Shown: positions 34,601 through 46,800 of the stretch, piece after piece | How positions within the stretch are numbered: the first letter of the stretch is position 1 | Layout of the letters: each line of letters begins with the position of its first letter | Origin: Microglena sp. YARC | Lineage: Eukaryota; Chlorophyta; Chlorophyceae; Chlamydomonadales; Chlamydomonadaceae | Assembly: GCA_022414725.1 (NCBI GenBank) | Contig: CM039462.1 | Location: forward strand, 80,231,044 to 80,295,043 | Direction of reading: 5' to 3' | DNA: 64,000 nt | Position numbers and translations under genes: made by a program | The notes under the pieces: generated by a model | What the model was told of the DNA's origin: nothing | The model's input: the letters and a program-made list of their open reading frames with translations, nothing else | The model's database searches: none

Positions 34601-37600
34601 TGACCAAGTGGTTGGTCATGTGCAAGGAGTTGCATGAGCACGCCTTGAGCCTGGCCAACATGGGTCAGTCCCATCTTTTCTCCCAGCTTGCACAAGTCCA
34701 TGCCCTCTCACCTCCCTCCCCACCCATGCATTGCCCACCAGGTTGGGTAAGTGCAAGGAGTTGCATGAGCACGCCTTGAGTCTGGCCTTGGCCAACGTTG
34801 GCCAGTCCCATCCGTTCACCCAGCTCGCGCGATGTAACTTGGTGGAGGCTCTGGACAGTGCTGATGAGAGGCCTGCTGCTAGGTGAGGCTGGTTGTTGGT
34901 CGGAGGGCTGGTTTGTTGGTATTGGTTGGTGGAGGCTCTGGACAGTGCTGATGAGAGGCCTGCTGCTAGGTGAGGCTGGTTGTTGGTTGGTTGGTTAGCT
35001 GCTAGGTGAGGCTGGTTGTTGATTGGTTGGTTAAGTTGCTTGTAGGTGAGAGTGCTTGTTGGTTGGTTGATTAGTTTGGTTGCTGCTAGGTGAGGCTGGT
35101 TGTTGATTGATCAGTTGGTTTGGTTGCTGCTAGGTGAGGCTGGCTGTTGGTTGGTTGGTTAGGTTGCCCATAGGCGAGGGTGGTTGTTTAGTTGGTTTGG
35201 TTGGTTGATCCTAGGTGGGGATGATTGTTGGTTAGTTGGTTTGGTTGGTTGCTCCTTGGTGGGGGTGATTTTGGTTGGTTGGTGATAGGTGAGGGGTTGG
35301 TTGGTTGGTTGGTGCTACATCGTAGTGGTTGTTGGTTGGTTGGTGCAAGGTGAGGGTAGTTGGTTTGTTAGTTGCTGTTAGGTCAAGGTGGTTGGTTATT
35401 GGTTGGTTGGTTGCTGCTAGGTGAGGGTGGATGGTTGTTGGTTGCTGCTAGATGAAGATGGTTGGTTGTTGATTTGTTGGTGCTAGGTGAGGGTTGTTGG
35501 TTGGTTTGTGCCAGGTGAGGGTTGTTGGTTGGTTGGTTGGTGCTAGGTGAGGGTTGTTGGTTGGTTGGTCCTAGGTGAGGGTGGTTGGTTGGTTGGTGCT
35601 AGGTGAGAGCTGCTTAGGACTTGTCCCTCTATTTTTGACAACCCCTGTTGCTCTAAAAGCTATATTTCGACAAACACTGTCCCTCTAGAACCTATATTTG
35701 GACAAACACTGTCCCTATCTATCTTATATTTTTGACAAACCCTGTCCCTCTACAGCCAAGCAGGAAGATCTTAGAAGACGCTATTGTGGTTCTGCATGCT
35801 GCAGTTTTCCCTCAATTCTTGACAAATCCTGTCTCTCTATAATCTAGATTTTTGACAAACCCTGTCCCTCAACAGCCAAGCAGGAAGATCTTAGAAGGCG
35901 CTATTGTGGTTCTGCATGCTGCAGGTTTCCCTCAATTCTCGACAAATCCTGTCTCTCTAAAATCTAGATTTTTGACAAACCCTGTCCCTCAACAGCCGAG
36001 CAGGAAGACCTTAGAAGATGCTATTGTGGTACTGCATGCTGCAGGTTTCCCTCAATTCTCGACAAATCCTGTCTCTCTAAAATCTAGATTTTTGACAAAC
36101 CCTGTCCCTCTACAGCCGAGCAGGAAGATCTTAGAACCTGCTATTGTGGTACTGCGCAAGGAGGAGGTGATCAACAAGGTTGCTGCTGCTGCTGCTGCTG
36201 CTGAGAAGATTCTATTTGACAGCCCCTAGCTATACCCTATCCTTCACCCCTTTCTCCCGGCCCCTATTTCCCCTCCATTTTTGACGAATAAACGAATGTT
36301 TGTTGATGTTCTGAAGTCCCCCTTGTCAAGCATCGGGCTCACTTGGAGTCAAGTAGGGCATCAGGAAAATGAAACCACCACCACCATTATCATCAGCATC
36401 ATCATCATCATCATCATATTTTTGACATAGCCTGCCCCTGTACAACCGAGCAAGAAGATCTTAGAAGATGCTATTGTGTTACTGCATGCTGCAGATTTCC
36501 CTCAATTCTTGACGATTCCTGTCTCTCTAAAATCTATATTTTTGACAAACCCGTCCCTCTACAACCGAGCAGGAAGATCTTAGAAGATGCTATTGTGGTT
36601 CTGCGCGAAGAGGAGGTGATCAACAAGGCCGCTGCTGATGATGATGAGGAAATTCTATTTGACAGTCCCTACTAGCTAGGCTAGCTATCCCCTACCATAT
36701 TCCCCTACCATCATCATCATCATCATCATCATCATATCTTTGACAAGGCCTGCCCCTGTGCAACCGAGCAGGAAGATCTTAGAAGATGCTATTGTGGTTC
36801 TGCGTGAAGAGGAGGTGATCAACAAGGTTGCTGCTGCCCAGGAGGAGGCTAGCAATCCTGCCGAACCGAACACAGCCCCCAAGGCCGAGGAGGGCAAGGT
36901 ATGCCGCCCTTGCTTGTAACCTGACTAACTAACACATATGTATAATATAACCCTAATAACCCTAAACCCTCATATCCCCATTGAGATATACATCATAACC
37001 CTAAACCCTATATATAGTTTATATATAGTCATGTACTCGTATATAGTTAGTTATATATATTTCATATACTTAATCCCTATAAATATTTATATACTTATAT
37101 TTGTAGTTGTACCGCCTTGTAGGTATCCCCCGCACTGTCTGCATTGTCTTCACTGTACTCAAGCTTAAAATTCTGCCTGGCTGGTTGCTGTCTTGGGGCT
37201 CTTAACCACGATGGGGTAGCTATCATTGGAATCCTGGACTGCAACATATGTACAGACATACACATGTACGGAGGGGGTCATTTTGTCTACGAAACGCCCT
37301 ACATAGATGCAAACGTACTAACATCCAAGCATTGGAATCTTGCCTTGCTGGTTGCTGTCCTGTGTCTAGCAACCATGACGGGCTGAAAGTGATGAAAAGG
37401 ATATGCTGACGCTTCGGCGGGAGAAGCTCCATTAATCCTAATCAGTCTTCAAAGTTTTCTGAATCACCCCATGGTCCGCTACCCGTAGCCTTAAAAAGGA
37501 ACAGTGTTTAGGTGCATGTTGCCTTGTATTGCCTGTTTTCTGAATCACCCCATGGTCCGCTACCCGTAGCCCCAAGAAGGAACAGTGGTTAGGTGCATGT

Positions 37601-38274
37601 TGCATTTGCCGTGTATTGCCTTGTATTGCCTGTTTTCCGAATCACTCCATGGTCCGCTACCCTTAGCCCCAAGAAGGAACAGTAATTAGGTGCATGTTGC
37701 ATTTGCCGTGTATTGCCTAGTATTGCCTGTTTTCTGAATCACTCCATGGTCCGCTACCCGTAGCCCCAAAAAGGAACAGTGGTTAAGTGCATGTTGCATT
37801 TGCCGTGTATTGCCTTCTATTGCCTGTTTTCTGAATCACTCCAGGGTCCGCTACCCGTAGCCCCAAGAAGGAACAGTGGTTAGGCGCATGTTGCATTTGC
37901 CGTGTATTGCCTTCTATTGCCTGTTTTCTGAATCTCCCAAGGTCTGCTACCCGTAGCCCCAAGAAGGAACAGCGTGTAGGTGGATGTTGCATTTGCCGTG
38001 TATTGCCTGTTTTTGGCGGAGCCTCCCCTTCTGGGGGGCTAGAGCCCCCAGTGTTACCCATTTTTCCGTTCGACCGACCATCCATCCGTCCATCCATCCA
38101 TCTGACCGTGATAAAGCCTGACATCTCAGCCAAGGGTCTCGTAACTAACTTGCTTTCGTTGCCACCTGGGGCTCCGTCGCGATCACTCTCCGCCAATTGT
38201 AGCGCCTTCCGCGACGCTGCATATAACTTATCTGAATCACTCTGCCCTCCTTAAAGTCGTTTGTTTGTGTGTGT

Positions 38275-38322
<48 letters not shown>

Positions 38323-40759
38323 AGTGAATGCAGGAGTGGAGAAGGTGGTCAAAGTCTTCCAGATATGTGGTGGTGGTGGTGGGGTATGGTAGGCGCGATT
38401 TCCTAATCAGACCGCACCTGAGGGACACTGGGGAGAAATTAAAGCTGTCTTGATTCATCAACCTTGGGCAAGTCCCTTCAGCCTAATTGGGCTACCTCTG
38501 GACTGGCCTGTGGCATGGTGCCATGTTAGGTCATGTGCCATATAAGGCCACGAACGATGCTTGGTCACATTTTCCTTGCCTTCAGAAAACCGAAGGAGTC
38601 CATGCAGCAATTACTGGGTTCCCAAGGAGGGTGATGGTGAACGAAAACACAAAAAACAACTACGAATAACAAACGGTGGCAAGTTGAGGTGCAGGGTGAT
38701 GAAAAGGATGTGCTGACGCTTTGGCGGGAGAAGCTCCATATATCCTAATCAGTCTTCAAAGTTTTCTGACTCACCCCTTACTGCCAGTCCCACATGCATG
38801 CTCCTTAATCCCTGACCCCTTCATCTTGCCCCAGCCTCACCATCTCCTCAGCCCCACCTGCATGCTCCTTAATCCCCGACCCCTTCATCTTGCCCCAGCC
38901 TCACCATCTCCTCAGCCCCACTTGCATGCTCCTTCACCCCCAACTCCTTCATCTTGCCCCAGCCTCACCATCTACCCAGCCCCACTTGCATGCTCCTTCG
39001 CCCCCAACCCCTTCATCTTGCACCAGCCACGGCCTCACCAGTTAGATGGCAAGACATTAACCACATCGTTGATGGCAGTGTTAATCGCATTGTGAATTGA
39101 ACTTGGATTTGAATTGAACTTGGCTGCATAGCTGGCTTGAACTGGAATGGAACTTGAACTTGGATAGAACTTGAAATTTAAATTTAAATTGAACTTGGCT
39201 GCATACCCGACTTCAACGTGAATGGAACTTGAAATTTGGATTTTAATTTAAATTGAACATGGCTACGTAGCTCAGCCCAGCAATTTCGCTGCTTGCTACT
39301 TCTTCAGTAAAATTAATTACCAGGAGGAATGTAAACGTTATCAAAAAGCAATCAAAGTGTAATATACTAATATAAGCAAAGGACAGTTTTATGACTTAAC
39401 AGGTATTTGTATAGCGATGTTTGTTGGCAAGTTGTGGTGCAGGGTGATGAAAAGGATGTGCTGACGCTACGGCGGGAGAAGCTCCATATATCCTAATCAG
39501 TCTTCAAAGTTTTCTGACTCACCTCTCCTTGCCCGCCCCACTTGCATGCTCCTTCACACCAATCCCCTTCATCTTGCACCAGCCACAGCCTCATCCGGTA
39601 AAAAGCATGACATTTGAAACATAGCTGATGCGTGAAGTAATAGTAACTAGTGCAATTAATACTACTATTGTAAATGACGGTGTCATGACATTCAAGATAT
39701 TTGTTTAGCCATGTTTGTTGGCACGATGTGGTGCAGGGTGATGAAAAGGATGTGCTGACGCTTCGGCGGGAGAAGCTCCAAATATCCTAATCAGTCTTCA
39801 AAGTTTTCTGACTCCACCTCCTTGCCCGCCCCACATGCGTTCTCCTCCACCCCCAACCCCTTCATCTTGCCCCAGCCGCAGCCCATCTACTTGAATCACG
39901 CAAAAAAAAGAAACCCGCTAAGCCTGTAGACCCAAAGTTACGTGCCAGGCACTGCCAGCACTTCACTTGAAGATCACACACACACGCATACACACCCTCT
40001 TCCTCCCCACCACTGCCACCCAGTGTTTTTCTTCAGCTAAAAGCAGCAGTTTCTAGGCAGCTACCCTGACTGGCTATTAAGTCAGGGATAATGCATTCTA
40101 GTGTGTCTAGAAACTGACAGCATCCGCTGTCCAGAACTGTCAAAATCCCGGGGCTTAGCCCAGTGGCTGGGCTCAGAGAGCTTCTAGAAGCTGCTGCTCG
40201 TAGCTGAAAAGAAACACCACTGCCACCCAACCTGCAGGTTCTACAGGTGGTTCCCCCTTCCCCCCCCCCAAACACACCACACACACACACACTCCTCCTC
40301 CCCACCACTGTCACCCCAAGTTACGCGCTAGGCACCATCTGCACTTGACTAACATATCCACTTTTACATTTTTCATAAATCCCAAAATGGCAAAATGTAG
40401 TGCCCTGCCTAAATCCTTAGACCGCGCTCTTCCCAGACCCACCTGCCCCCCATCCACCCCTCTGACATGCTCTCCCTCCCCCCCCCCCCCCCCCCCATCC
40501 TGCATTATCTTGTGATCACTTGGCTGTATTCAAAGTTGAGGTGCAGGTGATGAAAAGGATGTGCTGACGCTTCAGCGGGAGAACTCCATACATCCTCATC
40601 ATCTTCAAAGTTTTCTGACTCACCTCTCCTTCCCAGCCATTTGCATGCACCACACCCACCACACACCAGTAGGTCAGCAAAACTTCTCACTTCCCCCCCA
40701 CCACCACACGCACACATACACACACACACCGTCCCCCCTGCCCCCCCCCCCCACCAAAC

Positions 40760-40800
<41 letters not shown>

Positions 40801-43800
40801 CTGAAAGACTTTTGACCACTTCTCCACTCCTGCATCCACTCTCTCCTCACCCCACCTATCCCCCGCCCCCCCCCCCCCCCCACCCACACACACACACACA
40901 CCCTTTCCCCACCCCACCACCCTTCCCCCCACCCCCCAGCAGCCAGACGAGGAAACCCAAGGCCGCTTTGCTTTATAGCCTACCACTCCCCCTGTGCGGA
41001 CCCACATCGAGCTAGCGCTTCGACGCACCCTCTCCTCAAACCCCCATCTACCCCCCCCCCAACCTCCTATTCCCCACCCTTAGCCCACTCCAGTCCCCCA
41101 CCCTGCCTAGCAGCCAGACGAGAAACCCAAGGCCACTTTTGCTTATAGCCTACCACTCCGCCCTTGTGCGGACCCACATCAAGCATAGGCGCCTTCAACA
41201 TACACCCCTCTCCTCAGAACCCCATCTACCCCCCTTTTCCCCACCCACCACCCTCACCCCAGACCCTTCCCCCTTTCCCCCCTTTCCCCACACACCCTCA
41301 CCCCACCCTTCCCCCACCCCCGAGCACCAGACAGAAACCCAAGACCGCCCTGCTGTGACCTGCCAATCTGCCCTTGACCAACCCATGTCATAGCTGCGGC
41401 CGCTTGTAGTTACACTCTCCCCTTCAACCCCATATAACCCCCTTTCCCACCCTCACCCTCACCCCCACCCTTCCCCCACCCCCCGAGCAGCCAGACGAAA
41501 AACCCAAGGCCGCCCTGCTGCGAGCCTGCCGATCCGCCCTTGTGCGAACCACGTTGAGCTGGCCCTTGGAGTACGGAAGAGAAGTACGACTGGCCATTGT
41601 GCAGTACGAAGGCTCTGAGCATGTGCAGCCTTGGCCTACGGGGAGGGGCTCCGCTGAATCTGTCCGCCCCATGTTTGCCCTGCGAAAACTGTTACCGCGT
41701 GGCCAACCGCCCCACTGACGCCATCGCCCATGTTCAAGAGGCTGCATGCGCTCACTGTACAGTACCATGTAATGGGGAGTGATGGTGTGGGTGGGGGGGG
41801 GTACCAGTAATGGATGGAGGTGGGGGGGGGGATTAGGTGGCTGGAGTGGGTGGGGCAAGAGGACGCATGGCCTGGGGAGGGGTACCACGGTAACTGTGGC
41901 TGTTTGGTATTGGAGAGGGTGCGGAGCCAATGGGACCGGTCTGGAATATGAGGAGGGGGGGACTTGTAATGGGTGGGAATATGGGTGTGATTCAGGGTGG
42001 TGGTGCGAGGGGGGGCCTGCCGCACACGCGTTGAGCTTGAGGACCAGGCGAACAATACAAGCGCTACAATGTATCCCTACTTCCTCTGCCTAAACAACCT
42101 TGGACTTTCAGGTTAAAGGCACGAGTGTGAAAACAGTAGGCACCTTGCCGCACTCTCATTGAGCTCGAACCCAAAGAAACAAATAACAAACAAATTGAAG
42201 CAGAAGAGAGGCAAAGAGAAGCAAACACAAACACGTTTAAGTTAACCCCTACTTGCCTCTGCTAAACAACCTTGGGCTGTCATGTGTGTAGGGCCACTGG
42301 TTTGAATAACGTGGTAGGCATTCTTGGGGAGGACCAAAGCAAACAAATACAAACGAAGACCAAAGCACATGCAGCAAAAGAAACAAACATAAAAGAATAT
42401 CACATGAAATCAAAAGTGCTAACAATACATACGAGAAGACAAGCACATACAAGCAAAAATAAACAAATCAAGCAAATGCGAATTTAACCCTACTGTGCCT
42501 CTCCTAACAACCTACTGTCTTATGTGCGTATGTAGGGCACCGAGTGTGAAAACATGTAGCATCTGCCGCACTCTCTTTGAGCTGGAGACCAGGCGGACAA
42601 CTTTGCAGAAGCCTGCCAAGTGGCTGAGCAGACTCTTGAGTCCATGCAGCAACTCATGGGTACCAAGGTGAGGTAAGGTTTCAAAAGTTCGAACAGAAAA
42701 AGAAGGAAACGACAGAAAAACAACGACGGTGGTGACACTTGAACGAGAAACATAAAAAAACGACGAAAAAAAAGCCCTGGTGGTTGACGTTTGAACAATC
42801 AAAACGACAATGATGGGAAGAACAGTGACAGGTGATCTGAGCAGCTCTGCGGAGTCATGCCAGCAAACTTATGGGTACCAGGTGGTGTTGGAGTTCGCAC
42901 AAAACTGTAAAGAACAACTGGGTGGGTGACGTTTTTGGAACGAAAAACAACGGGAAAGCCAAGTTTTGGCTAGTTAGCCTGGAGTCCATACAGCAAACTT
43001 CATGTACCAAGTGGTAAGGTTTCGAGGGATGGTGCCCAAAACAGATGCCGCAAGCACCAAGTGAGCTACTAGGAACACGTTGGTGCCATGTAGTCACATT
43101 TGCCTTTCCCTTCAGAAAAAACAAACGGGAGTCCATGCACAACTAATGGGTACCAAGGAGGGTGCGTTTTAGATGTGCCAAAACAGATGCTAGCTGTTCT
43201 CAAGTGGCTACTATGAGCCATGTTAGGTCACATGCCATATTAGGACACATTTGCATGGGTCCCATATTAGTCATGTGCCATATTAGGTCGACGTGTCATA
43301 TTAGACACATTGCAGGCTGCCATTTTAGGTCATGTCCATATAGTCGCAGTGTCATATTAGACACATTTGCATGTGCCAGTATTAGGCTCATGTGTCATAT
43401 AAGACACATTTGATGGTGCCATATTAGGTCATGTAGCCTATTAGTCATGTGCCATATTAGGTCGAGTGTCATATTAGGACACATTTGCATGGTGCCATAT
43501 TAGGTCATGTGCCATATTAGGTCGAGTGTCATATTAGGACAACATTGCATGGTGCGCATATTAGGTCATTGTGCCATATAGAGATCGAGTGTTCATATAG
43601 ACACAGTTTGCATGGTCGATATTATCATGTGCGCATATTAGGTCGAGTCTACATCATTAGGACACATTGCATGGTTGCCATATTAGTCATGTGCGCAATA
43701 GGCCGACAAGCCATATTAATGTCACATTTTCCTTTCCTTCAAAAACCTAAGGGAGTCCATGCAGCAATTACTTGGGTGATGTTTGAACAAAACACACATA

Positions 43801-46800
43801 AAACAACAACGAATAACAACGTATGGCAGGCGAGCGTGCAGTGATGAAAAGGATGTGCTGACGCTACGCGGAGAAGCTCCCATATATCCTAATCAGTCGT
43901 GGTCGCAAGATGTGTTCTGACTCGACTGCTTCCGCTGCCATTACCCACTTGCATGCTCCTTCACACCAATTCCCCTTCATCTTGGCCCCAAGCCACAGCC
44001 TCGCCTGTTAAAAGGCACGGCCAATAAAAAGACATCGTTGATGGCAGTATAAATGTTATTCATTGCAATATAATACTGACTAAGGAATTCATACACATTG
44101 TAAATGTCAGTGTTATGACATTACCAGATATTTGTATAGCCATGTTTGGTTGCCAAGTTGTGCAGGTGATGAGAAAGATGTTGTGCACGCTTAAGCGGGA
44201 GAAGCTCCATATATCCTAATCAGTCTTCAAAGTTTTTCTGACTCACCCCTTACTGCCATCCCACAGCATGCTCCTTAATCCCTGACCCCTCATCTGTGCC
44301 CCAGGCCTCACCATCTCCTCAGCCCACTTGGCTCCTTAAATCCAAGTCTCTTTAATCCTCCTACAGCCCCCCGTCCCTTCACCTCCCAACCTTTCCTTCA
44401 TCTGCCCCAGCCTTTAATCCCCACCATCATCTCCTCACCATCTCCCCGCCACTTGCTCCTCACCCCAAACCCCTACATCTTGCACCAGCCACACCATCTT
44501 ACCCAGCCCACTGCATGCTCCTTAATCCCCGACCCCTTCATCCCCAGTCTCTCCATCTCCTCAGCCCCACTTGCATGCTTTCCTTAATCCCCTGACCCCT
44601 TCATTCTTGCCCCAGGCCTCACATCTCTCAGCCCCACTTGCTTCACCTGACCCCTCATCTTGCCCCACCTCACCATCTCCCTCAGCCCACTGCATGCTCC
44701 TAAATCCCTGACCCCTTCATCTAGCCCCAGCCTCACCATCTCTCAAGCCCCACTTTGCTGACCCCCAAGCTTCACCATCTCCTCAGCCCCACTTGCATGC
44801 TCCTTAATCCCGCACCCCCATACTTGTCCCCAGCCCACCATCTCTCAGCCCCACTTGCTTAATCCCAGCCTCACCCAGAATCACCATCCTCGCTCAGCCC
44901 CCCTTGCCACTTGACCCCTTCATGCCCCAGCTCATTCTTCACCCCACTTTCTGCACCCTATCCGCCACCCCTTCTTGCCCCACCTACTTAGCCACATTGC
45001 CTGCCTTTAATCCCCAACCCCTATCTGTGCCCCAGCCTCACCACTCCTCAGCCCACTTTGCTCCATGACCCCGTTCATCTGCCCCCACCTAATTCCTTCA
45101 CCCGACACCCAATCCCCAGTCTCTCCATCTTCCTCATCCCCACCTTGCATGCTCCCTTAATCCCTGACCCCTCATCTTGCCCCAGCCTCACCTCCCCTCA
45201 GCCCCCCACATGCTATGAAAACCCCTTCATCTTGCTTTTCTCCAGCCGCTCACCATTCCTCGCCCCCACTTTTGCTTGCCGCCAGCCCTCAAATCTCCTC
45301 AGCCCCACTTGCATGCATCCTTAATCCTGCCCACCATCTCATCAGCCCCACCTCACCTGCATCTCAGCCCACTATTGCATCCCTGACCCCGTATCCGTTG
45401 ACCCAGCCTACCTCAGCCCACTTGCATCTCCAAATCTGCCCCAACAGCACTTTGCATTTGGCATGCATTCCTCCTTAAATCCCCCTGACCAACTCATCAT
45501 CTTATGTCTCACCTCCCAGCACCCAACATGCATCAGCCCCCCCACTTCTGCATGCTCCTTAAATCCCCCTTCATCTATGACCCCTCACCATCACTTGCCC
45601 AGCCTCACCTCTCCTCAGCCTTGCACTTGCATGCTCCTTAATCCTGATCATCCTGACCCCTTGCCTGCCACCAGCTCTTCTCTCCTCAGCCCCACTTGCA
45701 TGGCTCCATTAATCCCTGACCCTTCATCTTGCCCCAGCAGGCCTCACGCATCTCCTCAGCCCCACTTGCATGCCTCCTTAATTCCCTCCCTGACATCTTC
45801 ATCTTGCCCCAGCCTCACCTCTCCCAAGGCCCACCGTCCTGCATGCCCTCCTCTTCAATCCACCCTGCCAGGCCTCCTTAATCCCTGATTCTTGCTCCCA
45901 GCCTCACCATCTCCTCAGCCCCACATTGGCAGCCCCCTGCATTGCTCCTAATCCCCTGACCTCATCTTGCCCAGCCTCCCAGCCTCTCCTTACCCACTTC
46001 GCTTATGCTCCAGCCCCACTTGCATGCTCCTTAATCCCGCCCTTCATCTTGCCCTCAGTCCTCCCATCTCCTCAAGCGCCCCCTTGCATAATGCCCTCTT
46101 AATCCCTAATCCCTGACCCCTTCATCTCTTCCCCAGCCTCACATCTCCATCTCCTCAGCCCCACCATGCATGGCTCTTAATCCTGACCCCTTCATCTTGC
46201 CCCAGCCTCAACCATCTCCTCAGCCCCACTTGCATGCTCCTTAATCCCTGACCCCTTCATCTTGCCCAGCCTCACCATCTCCTCAGCCCCACTTGCATGA
46301 CCTCCGCCTGAACCCCTGACCCAGCCATCACCATCTCTCAAGTCCAAATCCCCTGACCCCTTCATCTTGCCCCAGCCTCACCATCTCCTCAGCCCCACTT
46401 GCATGCTCCTAATCCCTGACCCCATTTCATCTTGCCCCAGCCTCACATTCTCCTCAGCCCCACTTGCATGCTCCCTTAATCCCCTGACGCCCTTCATCTT
46501 GCCCCAGCCCTCACCATCTCCTTTCATGCCCCACTTGCATGCTCCTTAAACCGCCTTCATCTTGCCCCAGCCTGCCATCTCAGCCCCACTTGCGATGCTC
46601 CTTAATCCCTGACCCCTTCATCTTGCCCCAGCCTCACCATCTCCTCAGCCCCACTCTGCATGCCTCCTTAATCCCTGACCCCTTCATCTTGCCCCAGCCT
46701 CACCATCTCCTTCAGCCCCACTTGCATGCTCCTTAATCCCTGATGCCCCCTTTCATCTTGCCCCAAGCATCTCACCATCTCCTCAGCCCCACTTGCATGC

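Larger units (their letters stand above)
35761..36898 (+). repeat. Array of seven copies of one exon
   Basis: Copies start at 35761, 35881, 36001, 36121, 36451, 36570 and 36769, each after '..c(a/g)ag|C AGG AAG ATC'. Spacing is exactly 120 bp for the first four. Copies 1-3 and 5 carry only about 44 exon bases ending 'catgctgca(g)'. Copies 4 and 6 continue to in-frame stops (36227 and 36673). Copy 7 continues to a splice donor at 36899. All keep [11 protein letters not shown] with few changes (copy 3 has a T instead of I, copy 4 a P instead of D). Confidence 0.85.
37385..44215 (+). repeat. Seven dispersed copies of a [15 protein letters not shown] cassette
   Basis: The text 'gtgcag|ggtgatgaaaaggatg' + 'tgctgacgcttcggcgggag' + 'aagctccatatatcctaatc' occurs at about 37388, 38696, 39439, 39736, 40547, 43839 and 44165. 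It reads [17 protein letters not shown] then TAA. An acceptor-like 'gtgcag' precedes most copies, and C-rich satellite monomers follow. It could be an exon of gene B, copied with its intron flanks; which copy is used is unknown. Confidence 0.6.
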
